From the NCBI RefSeq assembly GCF_003463065.1, contig NZ_QSCM01000003.1:124001-188000 (forward strand): DNA of 64,000 bases, in the 5' to 3' direction. Position 1 is the first letter of the stretch. Every line of letters begins with the position of its first letter. A program made the translations under genes and the position numbers. Positions 27,206 to 35,287 of the stretch are shown one piece after another. The notes beneath the pieces were generated by a model. That model had not been told where the DNA came from. It did no database searches and saw only the letters and a list, made by a program, of their open reading frames with translations. The DNA comes from Blautia sp. OF03-15BH (GTDB taxonomy: Bacteria > Bacillota > Clostridia > Lachnospirales > Lachnospiraceae).

Positions 27206-27823
27206 ATGAGAAAAGTTGATCAAAACAAGAAGCAGAAAAAAGACTCTCTTCTGGATGCTGCTTTTGGACTTTTCATGGAAAACGGCTTTCATAAGACCTC
27301 CATCTCCGACATCGTAAATCAGGCAGGTGTGGCAAAGGGAACCTTCTATCTTTATTTCACTGATAAGTATGACCTCAGGAACAAACTTATCTCCCATAAA
27401 GCAATTCAGGTCTTCTCCAATGCTTACAACGCTCTTTTAAATACGGAAATCAAAGCCTTTGAGGAACAGATCATTTTCATTATCGACCACATTCTTACGC
27501 AGTTCCAGAAAGACCATTCTCTGGTCTTTTTTATTTCCAAACATTTAAGCTGGGCACTTTTCAAAAACTCCCTGATCGATGCTCCGGAGGATGGTCAGGA
27601 AAACATCTACGAAGATTATTGCCGATTACTGGAAGAATCCGGGCTGCATTTCAATGATCCGGAGATCATGATCTATATGATCATCGAGCTCATCAGCGGA
27701 ACGAGCTATAATTCTATTCTCTACAATCAGCCCAAACCCATCGAGGAGCTGAAACCGTATCTGTATGAAACGGTAAAGAGCATCATCCGGCAGAATCTTT
27801 CTCTGGATGACAGCAATGTTTAG
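27206..27823 (+). CDS. TetR/AcrR-family transcriptional regulator
   Basis: A 205-residue regulator. The N-terminal helix-turn-helix reads FMENGFHKTSISDIVNQAGV (about 24-43) followed by KGTFYLYFTDKYDLRNKL, diagnostic of TetR. The C-terminal ligand domain is unclassified. It is divergent from the LxxG-repeat gene and convergent with the ABC permease gene. The ATG follows GGAGCGGAGGAATT, and a TATAAT lies at 27171-27176. The two TGACT...AGTCA palindromes in the shared upstream region are its likely binding sites. Confidence 0.9.
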   Translation: MRKVDQNKKQKKDSLLDAAFGLFMENGFHKTSISDIVNQAGVAKGTFYLYFTDKYDLRNKLISHKAIQVFSNAYNALLNTEIKAFEEQIIFIIDHILTQFQKDHSLVFFISKHLSWALFKNSLIDAPEDGQENIYEDYCRLLEESGLHFNDPEIMIYMIIELISGTSYNSILYNQPKPIEELKPYLYETVKSIIRQNLSLDDSNV

Positions 27824-27867
27824 GAAAAAAGCACTGTATTTTACACGGATTCCTCGTTTTCGATGGA

Positions 27868-27935
27868 AAAGAGAAGCCCCCGCTAGCCGTTGACTGCTTT
27901 ATGCAGAAAAAACGGCTGCCGGGAGCTTTTCTGAT
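27868..27935. terminator. large hairpin between convergent tetR and permease genes
   Basis: AGCCGT and AACGGCT enclose an inner CTGC/GCAG stem, and outer GAAGC.../...GCTTTTC arms extend the structure. T-rich tracts follow on both strands but are short. It probably terminates both converging transcripts. Confidence 0.6.
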
Positions 27936-27946
27936 TTAAAAAATTG

Positions 27947-30301
27947 TCATTCCGTATTTTTCAGCGCTTCATCCATTGGGATCTTTTTAATACTCCGGAA
28001 CTGCAAGACAGCTACAAGAGCATAAACCAGCATGCCCAAAACAAACATTTTTCCATAGATCGCAGGCTCAATGTAGAGAGTCAGCCAGCCGCTGTACTCG
28101 GACATCATAAATACATAGATTTCTTTGATCAGCTCGGTGGCGATGAAAAAGCTTGCCAGAACAGAGAAGATCACGACCCAGGTAGTGCTTACCAGATACA
28201 GACTTACGATCTCCCTGTTTTTATAGCCAAGGATCTTCACCATGGAAATGGATGAGGCATTTTTCTCAATGATGAGCTTTGTCAGAAGATAGATCAGCAG
28301 GGCAAAGAGAATCAGTGAGAACACGTTGAACAGTTGGAACATCTCTCCCATAGAAACATCCAGCTGGCGGGAAACCTTGGTCAGATCATCCTGAGTGATC
28401 GTGGTGGACACATAGTCATCGTCAAGGTCTGTCAGCTCTTCATCAGAGAAATACCCGTTGAAATACGTATCTTTCTTATCAAAAAGAGTCCGGAAGTTCT
28501 CCGCCGTCGTAAAGAAGGCCAGTGCCCCCGGATAATCATAGAAGCCTCCCACCTGAAACTCATAGGTCTTGCTTCCGTATGGCTCCTTCAGGGTAATCGT
28601 ATCGCCGGTTTTAATCCCGTATTTCTGCTGAAAACCATCACTTAAGAGCACACCATTTTCTGAAAGGCCGGAAAAATCAGCGTCCACATATTTACTGTCC
28701 GGTTCGATGCCATAGATCGTGATGGCTTCTCCGTCCTTCTCCTCTTTTTCCGGGATCATCTTCAAGGACTCCATACAGAATTTCTCCGCATTTTCATTCT
28801 CCGTCTCAAGAGACGGCAGCAAAAGCTTCTGCACCATACCCAGAAGAGAGTTTTCTTCCACATCTAGTTCGTCGGGCACACTTAAGATATACTGGTATTT
28901 TGCCAGCATATTGTTGATAGTTTCTTCCTGGTAATGGGAAAGGAGCGGCCTCATCATCATACCGAAAAGAAGCAGCACGTTGGCAAACACAATGCCGATA
29001 AAAAGCGTCAGATAGCTTGCCCGGTTCTGAAGCACGATCCGAATGCGAAATCGATCAAAAAACGGAAGTTTTGGAAGACGCACGGCTTTTCTTCGCCGTA
29101 TGCTTCCAAGATCCTTTCTCAGAAAGCGAAGAGGCGATATCTTCAGTTTTCCATGGATCAGAACGACATTTATGATCATCATGATCAGAAACGGAACAGC
29201 CGTTGTTAAAAGAAAAGCTTCCGCATTCCAGCGTGTCTCGTAGGTAGGAAGGCTATAGCTTCCGTAATACATGTCTGCCACAATCCCTTTGAATACCGTA
29301 TAGCCCAGAACATTTCCGAACAGAGCTGCCAGGATTGTCACCAGAACCGGCAGTGAAATATAGTGGATCAGCAGCTCTCTCCTCGTATAACCGGAGGCCC
29401 GCAGCGTTCCGATGACGGCAGACTCCTTCTGGATCGTATTATTTGTAGTCACGGCAAAAACAAAAGCCATGATCGCGATCAGAATGTAAAGCAGGACTTC
29501 TACCATGGCCTTATCGCTGCCCATATCATCTCCGGTGAAACGGATGGCCTGATTCAGATACCTTGGCAGAAAACCGCTGATGTCTGTTTTTGCTGCCAGT
29601 ACATCAAGAAATGCATCTGCTTTTTCTTTTTCCGCTATCTCATCTGCCGGCTCTTCTTCATAAATCCAGGAATAACAATACTTCATATGTGTGTCTGAAA
29701 AAGAGGAAAAACCTTCCGGTGTCAGAACTCCCACGCCAAATTTCACAGAATCAAACATCAGATCCTTCGGATCCGAAAACAATGCACTGTAATCAGAAAG
29801 TGCCACCAGACCGGTGATCTTCATTTCTTTCGTATCCATCCTGATTGTATCGCCTACCTGGAGAGAATTGTTATCCGCATACATGCGGTCAATGGCAATT
29901 TCATCCGTTTTTACAGGAAACTCTCCTTTCATCAGGCAAACCTGATTCACTTCTTCCCGGTTTTTGAAAATACGAACGGTCCCGTCTTCCTGACCATCCT
30001 GATCCACATCCACCGGCTCATCCAGATAGAAGTTTTCGTAGATCGTCACCCCTTCCTGTTCCAGCTCTGCCAGTTTTTCCTCCGTGGCCTGGCTGTCCAG
30101 CGTGAAGTTTCCGTTTTCAATGTTGTATTTTGGGAAACTCTCCCTGTAAGCATCTAGCATACTCTTGTCTGCCACCAGAAAGCCGGACACGAAACCGATG
30201 CTTGCCGTCATGAAAAGAAAGATCACCAGATATTTTCCGATATCCCCCACAAGTTCCCGTGGAAGCCGCTTCCAGAGCGGATTTTTCATTTTTCTTTTCA
30301 T
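27947..30301 (-). CDS. ABC transporter permease, MacB/FtsX type
   Basis: About 784 residues with the FtsX-like layout: an N-terminal helix (YLVIFLFMTASIGFVSGFL), a large extracellular domain, three helices near residues 270-400 and a second extracellular domain (about 450-660). Three C-terminal helices end it (FQLFNVFSLILFALLIYLLT...). This duplicated plan is seen in Gram-positive permeases for peptides, lipoproteins or mechanotransmission rather than classical import. The ATG at 30301 follows GGTGAGG by six bases and lies seven bases after the ATPase stop. It is in the same locus as the TetR-controlled LxxG protein. Confidence 0.85.
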   Translation of the reverse strand: MKRKMKNPLWKRLPRELVGDIGKYLVIFLFMTASIGFVSGFLVADKSMLDAYRESFPKYNIENGNFTLDSQATEEKLAELEQEGVTIYENFYLDEPVDVDQDGQEDGTVRIFKNREEVNQVCLMKGEFPVKTDEIAIDRMYADNNSLQVGDTIRMDTKEMKITGLVALSDYSALFSDPKDLMFDSVKFGVGVLTPEGFSSFSDTHMKYCYSWIYEEEPADEIAEKEKADAFLDVLAAKTDISGFLPRYLNQAIRFTGDDMGSDKAMVEVLLYILIAIMAFVFAVTTNNTIQKESAVIGTLRASGYTRRELLIHYISLPVLVTILAALFGNVLGYTVFKGIVADMYYGSYSLPTYETRWNAEAFLLTTAVPFLIMMIINVVLIHGKLKISPLRFLRKDLGSIRRRKAVRLPKLPFFDRFRIRIVLQNRASYLTLFIGIVFANVLLLFGMMMRPLLSHYQEETINNMLAKYQYILSVPDELDVEENSLLGMVQKLLLPSLETENENAEKFCMESLKMIPEKEEKDGEAITIYGIEPDSKYVDADFSGLSENGVLLSDGFQQKYGIKTGDTITLKEPYGSKTYEFQVGGFYDYPGALAFFTTAENFRTLFDKKDTYFNGYFSDEELTDLDDDYVSTTITQDDLTKVSRQLDVSMGEMFQLFNVFSLILFALLIYLLTKLIIEKNASSISMVKILGYKNREIVSLYLVSTTWVVIFSVLASFFIATELIKEIYVFMMSEYSGWLTLYIEPAIYGKMFVLGMLVYALVAVLQFRSIKKIPMDEALKNTE

Positions 30302-30308
30302 AGCCGCC

Positions 30309-31007
30309 TCACCATTCCAGATCGCCGGCGGCAATCTTTGTCTCATTCACATAGTTTTTCCGGATCTGGCCATCCCGAAGCTTCACTACCCGGTCCGCCA
30401 TGTTTTTGATAGCATCGTTGTGGGTGACCATGATGACCGTATTTCCATATTTTCGGTTTACATCCTCAATGAGCTTTAAGATTTCCTTGGAAGTGTGATA
30501 ATCCAGGGCTCCTGTAGGCTCGTCACAGAGAAGAATATCAGGATTTTTCACAATGGCCCGTCCGATACTGGTCCGCTGCTGCTGGCCGCCGGAGAGCTGG
30601 TTTGGCAGCTTATGCCGGTGCTCATAGAGCCCCAGTGTGTGAAGCAGCTCGTCGATATCCAGCGGACTGTCTCTTAAGTAAGCCCCCACCTCAATATTTT
30701 CTTTTACATTCAGGTTGGGGATCAGATTGTACATCTGGAAGACATACCCTAAGTGTCTCCGACGGTACTCTGTCAGCGCCTTCTCCTTCATCTCTTCCAT
30801 CTTTTCCCCATTGATGCTGATATAGCCGCCGTCAGCCTCGTCAATGCCGCCGATAATGTTCAGAAGTGTGGATTTTCCGGAACCGGAGGGTCCCAGAAGC
30901 ACGCAGATCTCTCCTTTTTCCACAGAAAAATCCAGTCCTTTCAGGACTTCTGTCCGGTTTTCTCCCACTCCAAAGCTCTTTCGTAACTCATGTATTTCCA
31001 GAAACAT
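30309..31007 (-). CDS. ABC transporter ATP-binding protein, LolD/MacB type
   Basis: A 232-residue ATPase with Walker A (LLGPSGSGKSTLLNIIGG), Q-loop (VFQMYNLIPNLNVKENIEVG), signature LSGGQQQRTSIGRAIV, Walker B (ILLCDEPTGALD) and the switch histidine (VMVTHND). These are features of the MacB/LolD subgroup that energises FtsX-like permeases. It is the first gene of a pair with the permease downstream. A separate palindrome, GTTAGTTTTTACTAAC, lies about 50 bases upstream. Confidence 0.92.
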   Translation of the reverse strand: MFLEIHELRKSFGVGENRTEVLKGLDFSVEKGEICVLLGPSGSGKSTLLNIIGGIDEADGGYISINGEKMEEMKEKALTEYRRRHLGYVFQMYNLIPNLNVKENIEVGAYLRDSPLDIDELLHTLGLYEHRHKLPNQLSGGQQQRTSIGRAIVKNPDILLCDEPTGALDYHTSKEILKLIEDVNRKYGNTVIMVTHNDAIKNMADRVVKLRDGQIRKNYVNETKIAAGDLEW

Positions 31008-31058
31008 CTGATCCTCCCTTTTCTTTCAACCGGTTCTGATGAACCATCACTTTTTAAT

Positions 31059-31074
31059 GTTAGTTTTTACTAAC
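31059..31074 (-). promoter_or_regulatory. 16-bp palindromic operator candidate ahead of the ABC pair
   Basis: GTTAGT and ACTAAC are perfect inverted arms around TTTT. The form is typical of TetR-family operators but differs from the TGACT-type sites at 27.1 kb, so a different regulator is possible. No clear -35/-10 pair was identified around it. Confidence 0.5.
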
Positions 31075-31195
31075 TAAGTGTAACGCATTTCTCACCCGAA
31101 AAAAAGATACGTAACTGAGAGTTTTTATCAGAAATCTTGTTATCCCATTCAGAAGATATTCCGCAATCCTTTTTTCTTTCCGATCCGGTTAAAAA

Positions 31196-31232
31196 AGGGA
31201 AAAAAATCCGGGTGCGGAAAATCCGCACCCGG
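31196..31232 (-). terminator. terminator after pckA
   Basis: CCGGGTGCGG and CCGCACCCGG form a perfect 10-bp GC-rich stem with a 5-base loop, followed on the minus strand by ATTTTTTTCCC. Confidence 0.95.
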
Positions 31233-31263
31233 TAAAATATCATCTATTTTGTTTGATCTGTCA

Positions 31264-32868
31264 TTAAGCCTGCGGACCAGCAGAAACAAGAGCTTTACCA
31301 GCTGCATTTCCTTCGTATTTAGCGAAGTTCTTAACAAATCTTGCAGCCAGATCCTTAGCTTTGGTCTCCCACTCGGAAGCGTCAGCGTAGGTATCTCTCG
31401 GGTCAAGGATATGGGAATCAACACCCGGAAGCGCTGTCGGAACCTCGAAGTTGAAGAACGGGATCTTCTTGGTCTCTGCTTTCAGGATATCTCCATTCAG
31501 GATTGCATCAATGATACCACGGGTATCTTTGATGGAGATACGTTTGCCGGTACCATTCCATCCGGTGTTAACCAGGTATGCTTTTGCTCCGCTCTTCTCC
31601 ATTTTCTTAACGAGCTCTTCTGCGTATTTGGTCGGATGCAGCTCCAGGAAAGCCTGTCCGAAGCAAGCAGAGAAGGTCGGGGTCGGCTCGGTGATTCCAC
31701 GCTCGGTTCCTGCAAGTTTTGCAGTGAAGCCGGACAGGAAGTAGTACTGAGTCTGCTCCGGAGTCAGTACAGATACCGGCGGAAGTACACCGAATGCATC
31801 TGCAGACAGGAAGATTACATTCTTAGCTGCCGGTGCGGAAGAGATCGGGCGAACGATGTTCTGAATGTGGTTGATCGGATAAGATACACGGGTATTCTCG
31901 GTTACGCTCTTATCAGCGAAATCGATCTTGCCGTTCTCGTCCAGGGTTACGTTCTCAAGAAGAGCGTTTCTCTTGATGGCATTGTAGATATCCGGCTCGG
32001 AATCTTTATCCAGGTTGATAACTTTTGCGTAGCAGCCACCCTCGTAGTTGAATACGCCCTTGTCATCCCAGCCGTGCTCGTCATCACCGATGAGGAGACG
32101 TTTCGGGTCGGTAGAAAGGGTGGTCTTACCTGTTCCGGACAGACCGAAGAAGATAGCGGTGTTCTCACCGTTCTTATCGGTGTTTGCAGAGCAGTGCATG
32201 GAAGCGATGCCCTTCAGCGGCAGGTAGTAGTTCATCATGGAGAACATACCTTTTTTCATCTCTCCACCGTACCAGGTGTTTACGATAACCTGCTCACGGC
32301 TGGTGATGTTAAACATAACAGCGGTCTCAGAATTCAGACCCAGCTCTTTATAATTCTCAACTTTTGCTTTGGAAGCGTTGTAAACTACGAAATCCGGCTC
32401 GAAGTCTTTCAGTTCTTCCTCTGTCGGACGGATGAACATATTGGTTACAAAGTGAGCCTGCCAAGCAACCTCAACGATGAAACGGATTGCCATACGGGTA
32501 TCTGCGTTCGCACCACAGAAAGCATCTACAACAAACAGTCTCTTGTTGGAGAGCTCTTTCTGTGCGATCTCCTTAACGGCTTTCCATGCTTCCTGGCTTG
32601 CCGGATGGTTGTCGTTCTTATACTCGTCAGATGTCCACCATACCGTATCTTTGGAATTCTCATCCATAACGATGAATTTGTCTTTAGGAGAACGGCCTGT
32701 ATAGATGCCAGTCATAACATTTACTGCGCCCAGCTCACTGACCTGTCCTTTTTCGTATCCTTCCAGACCTGCTTTGGTCTCCTCTTCGAATAAAGTTTCA
32801 TAAGAAGGGTTATATACGATCTCTGTGGTTCCGGTAATGCCATACTTGCTTAAATTGATCTCTGCCAT
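31264..32868 (-). CDS. pckA: phosphoenolpyruvate carboxykinase (ATP)
   Basis: Interconverts oxaloacetate plus ATP and PEP plus CO2 plus ADP. The 534-residue protein has TGRSPKDKF (R59), the P-loop GLSGTGKTTLS (242-252), the metal-binding GDDEHGWD (261-268) and FLSADAFGVLPPVS, all markers of the ATP-dependent family. In succinate-forming anaerobes it often runs toward oxaloacetate to save the PEP bond energy. The fumarase-fumarate reductase-malate dehydrogenase operon a few kilobases upstream supports that direction. The ATG at 32868 (MAEINLSKYG) fits family length, with GAGG about 11 bases upstream. Confidence 0.95.
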   Translation of the reverse strand: MAEINLSKYGITGTTEIVYNPSYETLFEEETKAGLEGYEKGQVSELGAVNVMTGIYTGRSPKDKFIVMDENSKDTVWWTSDEYKNDNHPASQEAWKAVKEIAQKELSNKRLFVVDAFCGANADTRMAIRFIVEVAWQAHFVTNMFIRPTEEELKDFEPDFVVYNASKAKVENYKELGLNSETAVMFNITSREQVIVNTWYGGEMKKGMFSMMNYYLPLKGIASMHCSANTDKNGENTAIFFGLSGTGKTTLSTDPKRLLIGDDEHGWDDKGVFNYEGGCYAKVINLDKDSEPDIYNAIKRNALLENVTLDENGKIDFADKSVTENTRVSYPINHIQNIVRPISSAPAAKNVIFLSADAFGVLPPVSVLTPEQTQYYFLSGFTAKLAGTERGITEPTPTFSACFGQAFLELHPTKYAEELVKKMEKSGAKAYLVNTGWNGTGKRISIKDTRGIIDAILNGDILKAETKKIPFFNFEVPTALPGVDSHILDPRDTYADASEWETKAKDLAARFVKNFAKYEGNAAGKALVSAGPQA

Positions 32869-32971
32869 CTTACATTTAACCTCTTTTCTTTCATAGTAAT
32901 ATGACCACCTGCCAAATAAAGCAGGCTTTTCATTATTCATCAGGAAACGAACTCCTCGTTTCCCTTTTTAT

Positions 32972-32999
32972 ATTATACATATTTAACTCGCAAAAGCAA
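32972..32999 (-). promoter_or_regulatory. pckA promoter and leader
   Basis: TTGCTT, 16 bases and TATAAT on the minus strand. The leader of about 95 bases contains two small hairpins, GGAAACGA/TTCGTTTCC and CCTGC/GCAGG, with no clear terminator. Confidence 0.7.
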
Positions 33000-33047
33000 T
33001 AAATTTTTTTTGATTTTTTTTTAACAAAATATAAATTTTTCGGGAAT

Positions 33048-33776
33048 TCATATCTTTTCATAAAACATCATGAGGAAACTGATCAGTAAAAATCCGCAGC
33101 ATACCCAGATCATCCGGATTCCATAATGGATGGAAAGATTTCCGCCAAGACCTGCTCCCACTGCAAAAAGAAGAATAATTCCGAAGTAATAGAAGGCTTT
33201 TCGGATATCATCCGTTTTATGTTCGCGGAAGTAAGCGGAAATAGCCGCCGTACCGCTTCTCAGATTTCCGATGCACATGGTACTGGCGTAGGAATAACCA
33301 TGCACCTTCCGAAAGCTCTGTACCTGCATGGCACAGGCAAAGGATACCAGTGTGGTCGCCAGCATATCCAGTTCTCTCGGCACAAAGCCAACAATAAAAA
33401 GAAGAAGGATCTCCAGGAGAAGAATGCCCTGCCTCCAGTGAAGTTTCTTTGAGTAACGGTATTTTCCCTGGATTTTCTCCGCCACCCAGACACCAATGGC
33501 AAAGGACAGAACGGGAAGCAGATACCGCAGTCCGTTCATCCACTCTCCTGCCATGAGATGCTGGCTCATAAGCACGACGTTTCCGGTCTGTGCATTGGAA
33601 AATACTTCATTTCGGACATTATAGGTATAAGCATCCTGAAAACCGCCGGACAATGCCAGAAATGCGCTGTTACGAAAAGCTTCTGACATCTGCCGTTCAT
33701 TTTCATCATCAAAAAGATGAAGGTGATCCTGAAACTGACTGGATTTTTCTTCCTGCCCGTTGTGCTGTTGCTGCAT
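33048..33776 (-). CDS. DUF1275 (YoaK-like) membrane protein
   Basis: A 242-residue membrane protein with about six predicted helices. Its LALSGGFQDAYTY...SNAQTGNVVLM and later QVQSFRKVHGYSYASTMCIGN are split-motif features of the DUF1275/YoaK family. The function of that family is not established. It separates pckA from the fumarase operon, and no clear terminator lies between it and the pckA promoter. The ATG follows AGGAG by nine bases. Confidence 0.85.
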   Translation of the reverse strand: MQQQHNGQEEKSSQFQDHLHLFDDENERQMSEAFRNSAFLALSGGFQDAYTYNVRNEVFSNAQTGNVVLMSQHLMAGEWMNGLRYLLPVLSFAIGVWVAEKIQGKYRYSKKLHWRQGILLLEILLLFIVGFVPRELDMLATTLVSFACAMQVQSFRKVHGYSYASTMCIGNLRSGTAAISAYFREHKTDDIRKAFYYFGIILLFAVGAGLGGNLSIHYGIRMIWVCCGFLLISFLMMFYEKI

Positions 33777-33805
33777 AATAAAGACTCCTATCTAAGTATT
33801 TTTTG

Positions 33806-33845
33806 AAAGCCTGGCCGCCGAATGGGAAGCCAGGCTTTTTTATTT
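33806..33845. terminator. probable terminator at the end of the fumarase operon
   Basis: GCCTGGC and GCCAGGC form a 7-bp stem extended by A/T pairs. The plus strand continues TTTTTTATTTT, whereas the minus strand has only TTTC before an A-tract. It lies just after the last gene of the minus-strand operon and is probably that operon's terminator, although it reads better in the opposite sense. Confidence 0.6.
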
Positions 33846-33852
33846 TACCCGA

Positions 33853-34413
33853 TTATTTCTTATTTGCCAAGTAGGCTTCTCTTCCTTCTTTGTAAAGGTC
33901 GTTGCCCTCACAGTCAATGATGACTACCAGGGGCATATCTTCCACATAAAGCTTCCGGAGTGCCTCTGCGCCCAGATCTTCATACGCGATAAGCTCTGCT
34001 TTTTTGATACATTTTGCCAGGAGAGCGCCAGCTCCGCCGATGGCTCCGAAGTAAACGCCGCTGTATTTCTTCATGGCTTCCACAACCTCCGGAAGACGGG
34101 CTCCCTTACCGATCATGCCTCTGGCTCCCACAGACATCATGGTGGGGGCGTAAGCGTCCATTCGTCCGCTGGTGGTCGGACCTGCGGAACCGATGACTGC
34201 GCCGGGTTTTGCCGGGGTCGGACCTACATAGTAGATCGTCGCGTCTGTCGGGTCAAAGGGAATCTTCTCTCCTCTTGCCAGAGCCTCGCACATTCTCTTG
34301 TGGCCTGCGTCTCTGGATGTATAAATGGTACCTGTCAGGAGCACCTGATCTCCTGCGTGAAGGGTTTTAGCCAGTTCCTCGGTCAGAGGAAGGGTGATAT
34401 GTCTTCTCTCCAT
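33853..34413 (-). CDS. fumarate hydratase, Fe-S type, beta subunit
   Basis: The 186-residue C-terminal-type subunit of the class I (Fe-S) hydro-lyases, related to fumarase and L(+)-tartrate dehydratase beta chains. Landmarks are LLTGTIYTSRDAGHKRM, YYVGPTPAKPGAVIGSAGPT, TSGRMDAYAPTMM and YFGAIGGAGALL. With the alpha subunit it interconverts malate and fumarate. Its ribosome site lies inside the end of the alpha gene, two bases away, so the pair is translationally coupled. It is the last gene of the operon beginning with malate dehydrogenase. Confidence 0.92.
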   Translation of the reverse strand: MERRHITLPLTEELAKTLHAGDQVLLTGTIYTSRDAGHKRMCEALARGEKIPFDPTDATIYYVGPTPAKPGAVIGSAGPTTSGRMDAYAPTMMSVGARGMIGKGARLPEVVEAMKKYSGVYFGAIGGAGALLAKCIKKAELIAYEDLGAEALRKLYVEDMPLVVIIDCEGNDLYKEGREAYLANKK

Positions 34414-34415
34414 GA

Positions 34416-35258
34416 TCAGATCACCTCCGTTTTATGGCGTGTCACATGGCAGTTGATATTGACTGCACAGGGCATACCGGCAATATGAGTGGGCATGGTT
34501 TCAATGTTCAGTCCGATGGCTGTGGTCTTTCCGCCAAAGCCCTGAGGTCCGATACCAAGCTGGTTGACTTTTTCAAGCATCTCATCCTCAAGATCTGCAT
34601 AAAACGGATCCGGATTGTGGGAATCCAGCGGACGCATCAGTGCTTTCTTTGCAAGAAGGGCACATTTATCAAAGGTTCCGCCGATACCAACTCCGACTAC
34701 CATCGGCGGGCAGGGGTTGGGGCCTGCGGTCTCTACCACTTCCAGAATGAAGTCTTTGATTCCCTGAAGGCCAGCGGAGGGTTTGAACATACGGATCATA
34801 CTCATGTTCTCGCTTCCGAAGCCTTTCGGGCCAACAGTGACTTTCACATTTTCTCCGGGAACAATCTCTGTGTAAATCATGGCCGGTGTGTTATCGCCAG
34901 TGTTTCCACGGCGAACCGGGTCTTTTACGACAGATTTGCGAAGGTAGCCGTTTGTATATCCGCGGCGTACGCCCTCGTTGATGGCATCGGTGAGATCTCC
35001 TCCAACGAAATGTACATCCTGTCCGATTTCCAGGAAAACACAGGCCATTCCTGTATCCTGGCAGATGGGTACACACTCCTGATCTGCAATGTCAAAGTTT
35101 TTAATGATATCGTCCAGAACACCTTTGGCAATCTCGCCGTCCTCGCAGGCACGGCAGGTTGTAATGGCGTCTTTTACGTCTTTGGGAAGATGTTCATTTG
35201 CTTCGATACAGAGTTTTTCGATGACATCTGTAAGTCTGCTTACTTCTACTTCACGCAT
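34416..35258 (-). CDS. fumarate hydratase, Fe-S type, alpha subunit
   Basis: The 280-residue catalytic subunit with three candidate cluster cysteines: TTCRACEDGE, VPICQDTGMACVF and PNPCPPMVVGVGIGG. The [4Fe-4S] cluster directly activates substrate and is sensitive to oxygen. The RGNTGDNTPAMIYTEIVPG stretch is characteristic. Within this operon it converts malate from Mdh into fumarate for the adjacent reductase. Tartrate dehydratase is a homologous alternative, but the neighbours favour fumarase. Confidence 0.93.
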   Translation of the reverse strand: MREVEVSRLTDVIEKLCIEANEHLPKDVKDAITTCRACEDGEIAKGVLDDIIKNFDIADQECVPICQDTGMACVFLEIGQDVHFVGGDLTDAINEGVRRGYTNGYLRKSVVKDPVRRGNTGDNTPAMIYTEIVPGENVKVTVGPKGFGSENMSMIRMFKPSAGLQGIKDFILEVVETAGPNPCPPMVVGVGIGGTFDKCALLAKKALMRPLDSHNPDPFYADLEDEMLEKVNQLGIGPQGFGGKTTAIGLNIETMPTHIAGMPCAVNINCHVTRHKTEVI

Positions 35259-35287
35259 TTTGGTAAGCTCCCTTCTTTTTTCTATTT

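Noticed and set aside
31249..32793. Open reading frame of over 500 codons on the plus strand opposite pckA
   Set aside because: It lies entirely antisense to a firmly identified gene, lacks a ribosome site and shows no family motifs; it results from the biased codon use of pckA.
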